64,000 nucleotides of DNA, taken from contig NZ_JACHMG010000001.1 in NCBI RefSeq assembly GCF_014204865.1, positions 7,838,501 through 7,902,500 on the forward strand. Direction: 5' to 3'. Of this stretch, positions 25,241 through 34,680 are shown one piece after another (the first letter of the stretch is position 1; the number at the start of each line of letters is the position of its first letter). The notes beneath the pieces were generated by a model, which had not been told where the DNA came from, did no database searches, and was given only the letters and a program-made list of their open reading frames with translations. A program made the translations under genes and the position numbers. This DNA is from Amycolatopsis jiangsuensis. GTDB lineage: Bacteria; Actinomycetota; Actinomycetes; Mycobacteriales; Pseudonocardiaceae.

Positions 25241-26488
25241 ATGGGCATGACGATGATCGACAAGATCCTGGCAAGAGCCTCCGGACTCGACGAAGTCCAG
25301 GTCGGACAGACCGTCGCCGTCGACGTCGACATGGCGGTGTTGATCGACCTGCAGTTCACCACGAACTGGGTCGAGCCGCTGAAGATCAACGACCCGGACA
25401 AGGTGGCGGTCGTTCTCGACCACGCGGTGCCGGCACCATCGGCGGAGGACGCGGTGTGCGGCCAACGGGCCCGCGCGTTCGTCGGAAAGTTCGGTGTGGA
25501 TCGGTTTTACGACATCGGCAGGCACGGCATCTGTCATCAGGTGATCGCCGAGAACGGACTGGCGCTGCCCGGACAGGTCCTGGCGTGCACCGACTCGCAC
25601 ACCTGCGCCGCCGGCGCCTACAACACCGCGGCGCGCGGGCTCGGGATCGCCGAGGTCTACTCGGTGATGTGCACCGGCAAAACCTGGTTCACGGTGGCCC
25701 CCACGATCCGCTATGAGCTGGTGGGGGAGAAGCCCGAGCACGTCAGCGGCAAGGATGTCTTCCTGCACCTCGCAGGCACCTACGGAGACGCGACCAACCA
25801 CAACCTGGAGTACGGCGGCCCCGGCCTCGGGTCCCTTCCGATGAACGATCGGCGCACCATCGCAACCCAGGGCGCGGAGATCTCGGCGGATTTCAGTACC
25901 TTCGGCGTCGACGACCGGTGCCGCGCGGCACTGGCTGCGGTCACAGATCGCCCTTTGGTGCCAGCGGATCCCGATCCCGACGCCACCTATACCGAGGTCC
26001 GAACGATCGACCTGTCGGCGCTGGTCCCGTACGTCGCGCGCCCAGGGACAGTCAGCCACAACAGCCTGCCGATCACCGAGATCGAGAACCGCCGGGTCGA
26101 CCAGTGCTTCATCGGGTCCTGCGCGAACGGCCAGCTCGACGACTTGCGCATTGCCGCAGAGATACTCCGCGGGCGGCGGGTCGCCGACGGTGTGCGGCTC
26201 ATCGTCACCCCGGCGTCGCAGGCGGTGTACCGGGACGCGATGCGCTTGGGCTATCTGCAGGAGATCGCCGACGCGGGCGGCGTGGTCACGAATTCCACGT
26301 GCGGTGCCTGCTTCGGTTACCACATGGGGGTCGTTGGACCGGGCGAGGTATGCCTAACCGCCTCGACCCGCAACTTCAAGGGCCGGATGGGTAGCACCGA
26401 GGCCGAGATCTATATGAGCTCCCCCGCGACGGTCGCGGCTTCCGCCGTGACCGGCGTGATCACCGACCCGCGAAAGGTACTCGCATGA
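25241..26488 (+). CDS. Aconitase-superfamily hydratase, large subunit (LeuC/DmdA-like)
   Basis: A 415-residue protein starting one base after the lyase stop. Fe-S ligands are visible as the Cys of [15 protein letters not shown], of [20 protein letters not shown] and of [13 protein letters not shown]. Further landmarks are [19 protein letters not shown] and [20 protein letters not shown]. This is the short homoaconitase/isopropylmalate-isomerase large-subunit type, which needs the small subunit encoded next. Relatives hydrate citraconate, maleate, dimethylmaleate or isopropylmaleate. Leucine biosynthesis is unlikely because of the catabolic context and the lyase partner. It would carry a labile 4Fe-4S cluster in the cytoplasm. 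Confidence 0.9.
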   Translation: MGMTMIDKILARASGLDEVQVGQTVAVDVDMAVLIDLQFTTNWVEPLKINDPDKVAVVLDHAVPAPSAEDAVCGQRARAFVGKFGVDRFYDIGRHGICHQVIAENGLALPGQVLACTDSHTCAAGAYNTAARGLGIAEVYSVMCTGKTWFTVAPTIRYELVGEKPEHVSGKDVFLHLAGTYGDATNHNLEYGGPGLGSLPMNDRRTIATQGAEISADFSTFGVDDRCRAALAAVTDRPLVPADPDPDATYTEVRTIDLSALVPYVARPGTVSHNSLPITEIENRRVDQCFIGSCANGQLDDLRIAAEILRGRRVADGVRLIVTPASQAVYRDAMRLGYLQEIADAGGVVTNSTCGACFGYHMGVVGPGEVCLTASTRNFKGRMGSTEAEIYMSSPATVAASAVTGVITDPRKVLA

Positions 26489-26985
26489 GCGGGATCGTTG
26501 AAGGGCGCGTGTGGATCGTCGGTGATTCGGTCAATACCGACGCCATGTACCCTGCGTTCGCGCTGAAGATGCCCTATGCCGAAGCCGCGCAGCACGTCTT
26601 CCACCAACTGCGTCCAGGGTGGACGGACGAGGTGCGGCCCGGCGACATTGTCGTGGCCGGGCACAATTTCGGCATCGGCTCTTCCCGGCCGGTGTCCAAG
26701 CTGTTCACCGAACTCGGGGTCGCCGCACTGATCGCCGAAGAGTTCAACTCGCTGTTCTACCGCAACTGCATCAACTACGGCCTTCCCGCTCTGACCGTGC
26801 CGGGTGTGGCCACCGCTTTCCACGACGGCGAGATCGCCCGGCTCGACATCACCGAGGGCGTGGTCGAGAACCGCACCACCGGTGCCCGGTTCGACGTGCC
26901 CGCGCTGCCCGCAATGCTGCTCGACATCCTCGACGCGGGGGGACTGATGCCTCGCCTTGCCCGCGACGGCTACCTGCCGGCGTGA
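26485..26985 (+). CDS. Aconitase-superfamily hydratase, small subunit (LeuD/DmdB-like)
   Basis: A 166-residue swivelling-domain protein overlapping the large subunit by 4 bp (ATGA). It reads [20 protein letters not shown], then [16 protein letters not shown], the GSSR substrate-carboxylate loop of aconitase-family small subunits, and [20 protein letters not shown]. The residue set after NTD (AMYPAF) differs from the isopropylmalate type (typically DQIIPA) and may set substrate choice. It forms the heteromeric hydratase with the preceding gene. An FAD monooxygenase gene begins 53 bp downstream. Confidence 0.9.
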   Translation: MSGIVEGRVWIVGDSVNTDAMYPAFALKMPYAEAAQHVFHQLRPGWTDEVRPGDIVVAGHNFGIGSSRPVSKLFTELGVAALIAEEFNSLFYRNCINYGLPALTVPGVATAFHDGEIARLDITEGVVENRTTGARFDVPALPAMLLDILDAGGLMPRLARDGYLPA

Positions 26986-27038
26986 CCGCCGCGTCGCACG
27001 CTCGACCCTTTCCATTCGATTGATCAGGGAGAACCGTC

Positions 27039-28295
27039 ATGCCAACGGAGGAGACGAAACGCGCCCTCGTCGTGGGACTGGGAGTGACCGGCATCTCGAC
27101 CGCGGTCGGACTGCGTTCGGCGGGCTGGACCCCGGTGATCGTGGAGCGCGCCCCGCGGCGGCGGACCGGCGGTCACATGATCGGGATGTACGACTCCGGC
27201 CGGTCGGCCGCGAAGCGGCTAGGGATACTGGCTCATCTACGCGACCGCGCCTCGGTCCTGCCGCACCTCGACATCGACCGCGGTCGCCGCAGGAAGGTGG
27301 GGATGTCCTTTCAGGACCTGCCGGGCACGCCGTGGATGATGCTGCGCGGGGACGTGGAACGGGCTGCGTACGCGACACTGCCCGAGGATGTGGAGATCCG
27401 GTACTCCACCACGCCCACCGTTGTCGAACAGGACGACGACGGTGTCGATGTGACCCTGTTGAACACCGCGGACGGCACCTCGAAAACCGAGCGCTTCGCA
27501 CTGGTGGTCGGCGCGGACGGGGTGCGCTCCACGGTGCGGTCACTGGTCTTCGGACCACACGAGGACCACGTCGAGCGGCTGAACTACATGGTCGTCGGCT
27601 ATACCTACCCGGGCGCGCCGCGCGGACTGGCCATGGGGCAGGGCTGCAGCCTCCTCGAGCCGGATCGCTCGATGTGGGTGTTCGCCTACCGCGACGCCGA
27701 CCCGACGGTGCTGTTTCAGTACCGCACCGACGACGTCGAGGCCGAGTTCACGCAGAGCCCGGTCGAGCGCGTCAAGGCCGTGTACGGTACCGAGCCGCTG
27801 GGCGAGACGCTCGGTGATGCGGTGGCGACCATGGCGGACGCGGATGAGGTGCTGTTCGATTCCTGCGATCAGGTCAAGATGAAGTCCTGGCGCAAGGGGC
27901 GGGTCGTCCTCATCGGTGACTCGGCCTGGTGCCTGACCCTGTTCGCCGGGATGGGCGTGTCCGCAGGACTGGCCGGGGCCGACCTGCTCCGCGCCGCACT
28001 CAGCAGGCACACCGAGAACCTCAACGCCGGATTGGCCGAGTGGGAACGGACGCTGAAGCCCTACGTCCGGGAGTTCCAGCGGCTCGCCCACGTCCAGCGT
28101 GTCACCTGGGTGCCCGACAACAAGAAGCAGATCCGGATCCGCCGGGTGCTCGTCCGGGTGCGCCGATTCCGGCTCGGCGCCCGTCTGCTGGACCGCTTCA
28201 CGCCATTCGAGGTCACCCGGGCCTGGAAAGAGGCCGACATCGTGCTCGGCCCTGCCGAAACCGACCCCAGCCGGGGCCCGGCCCGGGCGGCCTGA
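27039..28295 (+). CDS. FAD-dependent aromatic monooxygenase
   Basis: A 418-residue group A flavoprotein hydroxylase. The FAD site is RALVVGLGVTGISTAVGLRS. The conserved arginine region is MLRGDVERAAYATL, the DG motif is ALVVGADGVRSTVRSLVFG, and the GD motif is RVVLIGDSAWCLTLFAGMG. These NAD(P)H-using enzymes hydroxylate phenols, hydroxypyridines and similar rings. GGAGAA precedes ATG at 27039. The C-terminal 60 residues (RIRRVLVRVRRFRLG) are highly basic. The next gene, a flavodoxin-fold reductase, follows within 34 bp. It is the most likely ring-attacking enzyme among intact genes in this operon. Confidence 0.9.
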   Translation: MPTEETKRALVVGLGVTGISTAVGLRSAGWTPVIVERAPRRRTGGHMIGMYDSGRSAAKRLGILAHLRDRASVLPHLDIDRGRRRKVGMSFQDLPGTPWMMLRGDVERAAYATLPEDVEIRYSTTPTVVEQDDDGVDVTLLNTADGTSKTERFALVVGADGVRSTVRSLVFGPHEDHVERLNYMVVGYTYPGAPRGLAMGQGCSLLEPDRSMWVFAYRDADPTVLFQYRTDDVEAEFTQSPVERVKAVYGTEPLGETLGDAVATMADADEVLFDSCDQVKMKSWRKGRVVLIGDSAWCLTLFAGMGVSAGLAGADLLRAALSRHTENLNAGLAEWERTLKPYVREFQRLAHVQRVTWVPDNKKQIRIRRVLVRVRRFRLGARLLDRFTPFEVTRAWKEADIVLGPAETDPSRGPARAA

Positions 28296-28328
28296 ACCCG
28301 CCGACGCATCGCCATCCGTGGGAGGTCA

Positions 28329-28976
28329 ATGGTGACTCTGCTCCGACTCGACACGAGCATTCGCACGAAGGGTTCGGTGAGCCGCGAAATCGCCGACACC
28401 CTCGAACGCGCGTATCTCGCCCAGCGGTCCGACGGCGGAATCGTCCGCCGCGACCTGGGGACGAACCCGATTCAGGCGGATGTCTGGGCGCCTGCGGCGA
28501 TGGCGCGCTACACCCCCGAGCAGGAGTGGACCGGGGCCACCCTCCCCGCGCTCGCCGTGGCACGGGAACTGGCGGACGAGCTGATCGCTGCGGACGTGGT
28601 CGTGATCGCCACCCCGCTCTACAACTACGGGGTGTCCCAGCACCTCAAGGCGTGGGTGGACATGATCATCGCCGACGACCGCTTCGCACCGCGGACACTC
28701 CCGCTGCCCGGCAAACCGGTCGCACTGGTCGTCGCGCGCGGCGGTGGTTACCGCGCTGGCGCGCCGAAGGAGGGCTGGGATCACGCCACGAGCTGGATCG
28801 TCCGGATCCTGTCCGAGGTGTGGGGTGCGGACGTCACGCTGATCGACACGGAGCTGACGCTGGCCGACAAGGCGCCCGATTTGCTTCGGTTCCAAGATCT
28901 TGCCGCGGAGCTGCGGGCCAGCGCGCACGAGCTGGCCGAGAAGGCCGGCAAGGACTTCGGCCGGATCGCGACATGA
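28329..28976 (+). CDS. FMN-dependent NADH:quinone/azo reductase (AzoR-like)
   Basis: A 215-residue flavodoxin-fold protein: LLRLDTSIRTKGSVSREIAD binds the FMN phosphate. VVIATPLYNYGVSQHLKAWV is the family's central motif, and GKPVALVVARGGGYRAGAPK follows. AzoR-type enzymes reduce quinones and azo bonds as homodimers with NADH. In a ring-oxidising operon it may reduce quinone products and limit redox cycling. GGAGG lies at 28321-28325, 4 bases before ATG. Its stop overlaps an eight-codon mini-ORF (28973-28999) that in turn overlaps the next start. Confidence 0.9.
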   Translation: MVTLLRLDTSIRTKGSVSREIADTLERAYLAQRSDGGIVRRDLGTNPIQADVWAPAAMARYTPEQEWTGATLPALAVARELADELIAADVVVIATPLYNYGVSQHLKAWVDMIIADDRFAPRTLPLPGKPVALVVARGGGYRAGAPKEGWDHATSWIVRILSEVWGADVTLIDTELTLADKAPDLLRFQDLAAELRASAHELAEKAGKDFGRIAT

Positions 28977-28999
28977 CCGGCACCGAGGCGTCGCGATGA
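28973..28999 (+). other. Eight-codon mini-ORF bridging two genes
   Basis: ATG at 28973 overlaps the reductase stop (ATGA) and encodes MTGTEASR, ending in TGA at 28997, which overlaps the ligase start at 28996 (ATGA). It could carry ribosomes from one gene to the next by termination-reinitiation. It may equally be chance, as ATGA is common in such DNA. Confidence 0.3.
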
Positions 29000-30642
29000 C
29001 CGAGGCACCCTGGCTCCGGAACTATCCCGGCGGTCTCCCGTCGCACATCACGCCCGAGTACGGATCGGTACTGGACGCGTTCGACGCGCACATCGCCGAG
29101 AATCCCGATCGCGACGCGATCGCGTACTTCGACGGCGCGATCACCTATCGCGAACTCGACGACCGGGCATGCGCCCTCGCCGCTGCCCTGTCCACGCGGG
29201 GCTTCGGGCCAGGGGACCGGCTTGCCCTGTACTTGCAGAACGATCCCGCGTTCGTCGTCGGTTTGCTGGCGGCCTGGAGAGCCCGCGCGGTGGCGGTGCC
29301 GGTCAATCCGATGAACAAGGCGCGGGAGGTCACGTACCTGCTGCAGGACTCGGGTGCGGCGGCCGTCCTCACCCTGGACGGCCTGTACCACTCGGTTCTC
29401 CGCGAAGTGGTCGGTAGTGGCAGCACCGCGGTACGGCAGGTGTTCGTCGCCTCCGCGCTGGATGACCAGACGAGGAACGATCGGCGGGTGCTGCCTGCCA
29501 CCGCCGCCGCGATCACTGGTCCGGATGTCGTGCTGCTGAGCACCGTGTACGCCCGGTTCGCGGGCCAGGCTTGCGCTTCGGCTCCCACGGATCCCGCCTC
29601 GCCTGCCGTCCTCACCTATACCTCCGGGACCACCGGCGTGCCGAAGGGCGCGATCAACACCCACCGTGGTCTGGCCTTCGCCGGCCAGATCTACCGCGAG
29701 TGGATGGGCCTCGGCAGCGACGACGTCATCCTGGGGATCGCCCCGCTGTTCCACATCACCGGTCTGGTCGGGCACGTGTGTGCCGCGTTGGTCAGCGGCT
29801 GCCGGCTCGTCCTGGTGCACCGTTTCGAGGGCAGCGTGGTGCTCGATGCCATCCGGGAACACCGCCCGACGTTCACCGTCGGCGCCATCACCGCGTTCAC
29901 CAATCTGGCCGGCGCCGAGGGGGCGACCAAGGAGGACTTCGCGTCTCTGCGGGCGGTCTACTCAGGTGGTGCGCCCATCGCGCCGGAACTCCGCGAACGG
30001 ATCCGGGACCGGATAGGGATCGTCATCCACAACATCTACGGGATGACCGAGACGACGTCGCCGGCGCACGCCGTGCCGCTCGGGGTGGCCACCCCGGTCG
30101 ATCCCGGGACCGGCGCGTTGTCGATCGGCTTGCCGGTCTTCAACACGCGGGCCCGGATTCTCGACGACGACGGAACGGTCCTGCCGCCCGGCAAGCTCGG
30201 CGAGCTGGCGATATCCGGGCCCCAGGTGGTGCCCGGCTACTGGAACAAGCCGGTGGACACTGCGGACCGGATCACCGGCGGCGAGATCCGCACCGGGGAC
30301 GTCGGGCTGATGGATGCCGAGGGTTGGTTCTACCTGGTCGACCGGAAATCGGACGTGATCATCGCCTCGGGGTACAAGGTGTGGCCCCGCGAGGTCGAGG
30401 ACGTCCTGCTCGGGCATCCCGCGGTGCGGGAGGCCGCGGTGGTCGGCGTCCCGGATGAGTACCGTGGGCAGACGGTGCGAGCCGTCGTGTCGCTGCGGGC
30501 GGGCGCCGCCGTGACCGACGGCGAGCTGATCGCGTTCTGCCGGGACCGGCTGGCCGCCTACAAGTGTCCCCGTGCCGTCGAGTTCGTCGGTGAGCTGCCG
30601 AAGAACGCCGCTGGGAAAGTTCTCCGGCGAGGGCTCCGGTGA
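28996..30642 (+). CDS. Acyl/aryl-CoA ligase (AMP-forming)
   Basis: A 548-residue member of the adenylate-forming family. A3 motif: LTYTSGTTGVPKGAINTH. A5: IYGMTETTSPAHA. A7/A8: TGDVGLMDAEGWFYLVDRKS followed by DVIIASGYKVWPREVEDVLL. A10 lysine: LPKNAAGKVLRRGLR. It converts a carboxylic acid, ATP and CoA to acyl-CoA in the cytoplasm. Its position before an enoyl-CoA hydratase relic and an aldehyde dehydrogenase suggests side-chain degradation of an aromatic or terpenoid acid. ATG at 28996 (MTEAPWLRNYPGG) matches family starts. Substrate is not deducible from the motifs. Confidence 0.92.
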   Translation: MTEAPWLRNYPGGLPSHITPEYGSVLDAFDAHIAENPDRDAIAYFDGAITYRELDDRACALAAALSTRGFGPGDRLALYLQNDPAFVVGLLAAWRARAVAVPVNPMNKAREVTYLLQDSGAAAVLTLDGLYHSVLREVVGSGSTAVRQVFVASALDDQTRNDRRVLPATAAAITGPDVVLLSTVYARFAGQACASAPTDPASPAVLTYTSGTTGVPKGAINTHRGLAFAGQIYREWMGLGSDDVILGIAPLFHITGLVGHVCAALVSGCRLVLVHRFEGSVVLDAIREHRPTFTVGAITAFTNLAGAEGATKEDFASLRAVYSGGAPIAPELRERIRDRIGIVIHNIYGMTETTSPAHAVPLGVATPVDPGTGALSIGLPVFNTRARILDDDGTVLPPGKLGELAISGPQVVPGYWNKPVDTADRITGGEIRTGDVGLMDAEGWFYLVDRKSDVIIASGYKVWPREVEDVLLGHPAVREAAVVGVPDEYRGQTVRAVVSLRAGAAVTDGELIAFCRDRLAAYKCPRAVEFVGELPKNAAGKVLRRGLR

Positions 30643-30666
30643 GGCTCGCGAAGGCAGGCCGCACCC

Positions 30667-31530
30667 ATGGGTGCGGCGCGGGACAGCACGCTCCCGCGCG
30701 ACCTGCGGGACGAAGTCCTCGCCGTGCCCCTCAACCGTCCTGCGCGGCCGAACGCGTTCACCACGGCGATGGCGGAGGAGCCGATCGACGTCTACGAGTC
30801 GGCGAACTCCGACGACGAGGTCCGGGCGATCGTGGTGACCGAAGCGTGCCCCACGTTTTGCGCAGGGACGGATCTTCGCGGTACCGGCAACGTGTTCGGG
30901 CTCGATTAGACGCAGCGGCCCACGATGGCGGAGCTGCGCAGCCGCTTCGACGAGCCGAAGACCGTCGCTGGCGTCCGGGACACCGGGTACGGCTGGCGTT
31001 CGCCAATTTTTGCCTGCACCAAACCGGTGATCGCCGCGATCAACGGCGCCGCGATCGGTACTGGCGCCACAATGACCCTGCAAATGGACGTCCGGCTCGC
31101 CTCCTCGGTCGCCCGCATCGGCTTCGTGTTCGGACGGTCGGGGATTGTGCCGGAGGCCGCCTCCACCTGGTTCCCGCCGTGACTCCTCGGGAGCAGGCGT
31201 GCACTCGAATGGACCTACTCAGCCAAGCTGTTCACGGCCGAGTACGCGAGGGAGGACGGGTTGGTCCGCTCCGTCCATCGGCCCGGCGAGCTGCTGGGCG
31301 CCGCCCGGGAGCTCGCTCACCGTTTCGTCGACAGCCGTTCGCCCGTTGCTGTCGCGTCGACGCGACAGATGACGCACCGCAACAGTGCCGCAGCCCACGG
31401 CAGAGGCACCGGGTGGAGCCGTTGTCGACGTTCTACACCGGCATCGGAGACGGCACGGAAGGCGTCCGCGCCCTCCTCGAGAAGCGCGCGCCCCGGTTCG
31501 AGGGGCGAGCGAACAGGCTTCCCGATGTTT
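30667..31530 (+). pseudogene. Enoyl-CoA hydratase/isomerase, inactivated
   Basis: One frame carries a crotonase from 30667: VLAVPLNRPARPNAFTTAMA, VRAIVVTEACPTFCAGTDLR, TAG at 30907, MAELRSRFDEPKTVAGVRD, PVIAAINGAAIGTGATMTLQ, FVFGRSGIVPEAAS, TGA at 31180, then LEWTYSAKLFTAEYAREDGL and GARELAHRFVDSRSPVAVAS. Near 31420 the frame changes; the tail GTEGVRALLEKRAPRFEGRA is in another frame. Two in-frame stops plus a frameshift argue for inactivation rather than recoding. It starts 24 bp after the ligase stop and would have acted on the ligase product. Confidence 0.82.
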
Positions 31531-31621
31531 CGCCTCATAGCCCGGTCAGTCCGCCGGTTCTCGTCACACCGTCTCCGTCGTGGGGCCGGTGCCGTCCGAT
31601 TCAGATCCCGGAGTGTGTCTC

Positions 31622-33115
31622 ATGGCAGCGCATCTTCTCGGTACCCGGCCCGCTTTCCTCGACGGGCGCCCGAAACAACTGCTTATCGACGGCGAATGGG
31701 TCGACGCGGCGGCGGGTGAGACCATCGATTCGATCGATCCGTCCACCGGCGAGACGCTCGGAAGTGTCGCCCGTGGCACTGCCGTGGACGTCGACCGTGC
31801 CGTGCGGGCGGCTCGCCGAGCCTTCGAAGCGGGGCCGTGGCGCCGGTTCACCACGGGGGAGCGCTCCCTCGTGCTCAACCGGCTCGCGGACCTCATCGAG
31901 GACAACGGTGCGGAGTTCATGCACATCGACGCGATGGACATGGGTACGCCGGTGAAGTTCCAGCAATTCCTGCTGGGCGTCACTCTCAACAACCTGCGTT
32001 ACGCCGCCGCCAAGGCGCTGGACCTCAACGGCGCTACCATCCCCAACTCGATCCCCGGCGGCCAGGTATTCACCTACACCTTGCGCGAGCCGGTCGGCGT
32101 AGTCGGCGGGATCATCCCGTGGAACGGCCCGCTTTTCCAGGCGAGCTGGAAGCTCGGCGCCGCGCTCGCGACCGGCTGCACTCTGGTCCTCAAACCCGCC
32201 GAACAGGCTTCGTTCGCACCGCTGCTGCTCGGCCGCCTCAGCCTCGAGGCCGGGATTCCGCCGGGCGTGGTGAACGTCGTGACCGGGGACGGGGAGGCCG
32301 GTGCGGCTTTGGCCGAACACCACGACGTGGACAAAATCGCGTTCACCGGCTCCACCGAGACGGGGCGGCAGGTTATCCGCGCCTCGGCGGGCAACGTCAA
32401 GAAGCTCACCCTGGAGCTCGGAGGAAAGTCCCCGGACATCGTGTTCGCCGACGCCGACCTGGACGAGGCGGTCCCGGGTGCCGCGATGGCGACGTTCGTC
32501 GCCTCCGGTCAATCATGCATGGCAGGTACTCGGCTCTACGTCGAGCGCACGATTTTCGAGGAGTTCACCGAGCGGGTCGCGGCGTTCGCGAACTCGCTCA
32601 AGGTCGGCAACAGCCTCGATCCGGACACCGATCTCGGACCGCTGGTCTCCGCACAACAGCTCGAGCGCGTCACCGGCTACCTGCAGGCGGGACAGGCGGC
32701 CGGCGCCCGCGCGCTTTCCGGTGGTGGCCGGCTCACCACCGACGGCAATGCCTCGGGCTTCTTCATCTCGCCGACCACGTTCGTCGATGTCGACGATGCC
32801 ATGCCGATCGCGCGGGAGGAGATCTTCGGCCCGGTGATCTCGGCGATGCCCTTTGCCGACGTCGACGAGGTGGTCGGCCGGGCCAACGCCACCAGCTATG
32901 GCCTGGCGAGCGGATTGTGGACGACCAACGTGAATACCGTGCAGCGGGTCACGAAGGGACTACAAGCGGGCACTGTCTTTGTCAACAACTACGGCTTGGC
33001 GGACCCCGCGGTGCCCTTCGGCGGGTACAAGACCTCTGGCTACGGCAGGGAAAACGGCCACGAGCAGTACGACGCCTACCTCAACACCAAATCGATCTTC
33101 CTCAAGACCACATGA
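31622..33115 (+). CDS. NAD-dependent aldehyde dehydrogenase
   Basis: A 497-residue ALDH. The Asn region is GGIIPWNGPLFQASWKLGAA. The catalytic Glu is in LTLELGGKSPDIVF near 265, and the nucleophilic Cys in FVASGQSCMAGT near 299. The C-terminal EIFGPVISAMPFADVDEV and PFGGYKTSGYGRENG are typical. It oxidises an aldehyde to its acid with NAD(P)+. Between it and the ligase lies the dead hydratase. ATG at 31622 (MAAHLLGTRP) suits family length; an upstream GTG at 31580 is possible. Likely part of the same operon, making acid for the CoA ligase. Confidence 0.92.
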   Translation: MAAHLLGTRPAFLDGRPKQLLIDGEWVDAAAGETIDSIDPSTGETLGSVARGTAVDVDRAVRAARRAFEAGPWRRFTTGERSLVLNRLADLIEDNGAEFMHIDAMDMGTPVKFQQFLLGVTLNNLRYAAAKALDLNGATIPNSIPGGQVFTYTLREPVGVVGGIIPWNGPLFQASWKLGAALATGCTLVLKPAEQASFAPLLLGRLSLEAGIPPGVVNVVTGDGEAGAALAEHHDVDKIAFTGSTETGRQVIRASAGNVKKLTLELGGKSPDIVFADADLDEAVPGAAMATFVASGQSCMAGTRLYVERTIFEEFTERVAAFANSLKVGNSLDPDTDLGPLVSAQQLERVTGYLQAGQAAGARALSGGGRLTTDGNASGFFISPTTFVDVDDAMPIAREEIFGPVISAMPFADVDEVVGRANATSYGLASGLWTTNVNTVQRVTKGLQAGTVFVNNYGLADPAVPFGGYKTSGYGRENGHEQYDAYLNTKSIFLKTT

Positions 33116-33160
33116 GCCGCGCGATCAGTTCAGCGCGTCTACCGCACAGTCGCAAGTTCC

Positions 33161-33951
33161 ATGACGGGACGAGTCGGAGGCAGGGTCGCTCTGGTCACCG
33201 GGGTGGCGCGGGGCCAGGGCCGCGGCCATGTGCTGCGACTGGCGCAGGGGTGCGGACATCACGTCGGGGACCTCCGCGCGGACGCGGCGACACCGTACGG
33301 TGTCGCGACGGAGGCCGACCTCGCCGAGACGGTGCTGCTCGTCGAGGACCTCGGCCGGCGGGTACTGAGCCGGGTCGCCGATGCCCGGGACCTCCCGGCG
33401 ATGGAAGGGACTGTCGCGGACGGCATCGCCGCGCTCGGGCAGCTCGACATCGTGGTAGTCAACGCCGGGATCTGCTCGATGGGCCGGTATGGGAGATCAC
33501 GGAGGGAACTTGGCAGGAAATGCTCGACACCAATTTGCGCGGTGTCTGGAAGACGATTCGCGCGGCCGTTCCCGCGCTCTTGGACCATGGCTCCGGCAGG
33601 GTCGGCCGCGCTCACGAGCTCGATCGCGGGCCTGTCCGCCTACGCCAACATGGGACATGCGCTGGAACTCGCACCGGTTCCGGTGCGGCACGATCCACCC
33701 GACGACCGTCGACATCGCGATGGTGAATAACGGGCCACCTATGCCGCGGTCACCGGAAAACCGGCGCCACCCGTGTCGACGCGGACCCCGCCTTCGCCAC
33801 CGTGAACGCCATCGAAGTGGGCTTCATCGACCGGGCCGACGTCAGCGACGCCGTGCTCTCCATGGCCTCGGAGGAAGCGCGGTACGTCACGGGCACGACC
33901 CACGGGATCGACGCGGGCGCACTGGCACCGTCCCGGATCCCGCACGGGTGA
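33161..33951 (+). pseudogene. Short-chain dehydrogenase/reductase, frameshifted
   Basis: The start GGRVALVTGVARGQGRGHVL is the SDR cofactor motif, and GQLDIVVVNAGICSMGR follows. Frame is then lost: WEITEGTWQEMLDTNLRGVW and KTIRAAVPALLDHGSGR are in a second frame, SSIAGLSAYANMG is in a third, the YxxxK region is missing, and the end ADVSDAVLSMASEEARYVTG through DAGALAPSRIPHG is in another. The cofactor loop ARGQGRGH resembles mycofactocin-associated SDRs. At least three indels and loss of the catalytic tyrosine show it is dead. Confidence 0.78.
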
Positions 33952-34042
33952 ACCCTCGGCCCGGGTGTCCGATCGACAGGAAAGAAGAGTGACCTCCGGT
34001 GAGGGGCCGTGGTCGGTGGCGCTTCGTCTGTCTTGAAGTTCG

Positions 34043-34639
34043 TCACGGCCGCGAGACACCGCCTCCGTCGGGCGGACCGGCACCACGGTCGGTTTCGGCT
34101 CCGATGTCCTGCAGCGCGTCGACAACGTGCCTGAAGGCGGCGAGGTCAGCGGTGCCCACGCGGTCGGTGAGCTTCTCCTCAAGCTGCTGGTAGAGATGGG
34201 CCACGACGTCTCGCGATTCCAGCCCGAACGGCGTTGGCTTGACGATGCGGACGCGACGATCGGCTTCACTGGTCCCGATGACGACGTACCCGAGTTTCTG
34301 CAATCCCTCAGCCTGCCGGCTGATGGCCTGCTTGCTCACCCCCGCAGCGCGTGCGATGGCGACGATCGTCGCGCCTTCCGGAGTGATATTGCGCATCACG
34401 TTGCCTGCTCGCGCCGGCGTGATGTCGTAGCCCGCAGCTCGCAGGCCCTGCTCAAGGTAAGTTGTCATGGCGACGACAGCGCGCTGAACGAAGCTGCCGA
34501 TGAGGCCGGGCATCGGATCGTTCCAGACGCCACCATCCGGCCCCGGCTCGCCGCTCACGGATCTTGACGGAGAAGACACCTCACCAGTGTAGAGACGACG
34601 TTCGAGCCTCTGCGCCGCGCCGCGCGCACTGGCACTCAT
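34043..34639 (-). CDS. MarR-family regulator
   Basis: A 198-residue protein. After a 45-residue basic N-terminal extension comes a MarR core: PGLIGSFVQRAVVAMTTYLE, ITPARAGNVMRNITPEGATI, VAIARAAGVSKQAISRQAEG (recognition helix) and LQKLGYVVIGTSEADRRVRI. ATG at 34639 follows AAAGGA. It lies just downstream of a ruined GMC oxidoreductase on the same strand and convergent with the SDR remnant. MarR proteins in catabolic clusters typically release DNA on binding phenolic acids. Its own target may have been one of the dead genes. Confidence 0.85.
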   Translation of the reverse strand: MSASARGAAQRLERRLYTGEVSSPSRSVSGEPGPDGGVWNDPMPGLIGSFVQRAVVAMTTYLEQGLRAAGYDITPARAGNVMRNITPEGATIVAIARAAGVSKQAISRQAEGLQKLGYVVIGTSEADRRVRIVKPTPFGLESRDVVAHLYQQLEEKLTDRVGTADLAAFRHVVDALQDIGAETDRGAGPPDGGGVSRP

Positions 34640-34680
34640 CCGGAGTCCTTTTCTGTGGAGAACGTGTCGGCGCGAAGTGC

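Noticed and set aside
28834..29862. Minus-strand frame opposite the CoA ligase
   Set aside because: No family match and complementary to well-conserved adenylation motifs.
30667..31400. Stop-codon recoding (selenocysteine or read-through) in the enoyl-CoA hydratase
   Set aside because: Two different stops (TAG, TGA) at non-catalytic sites plus a frameshift, and no insertion element or conserved context; decay is simpler.
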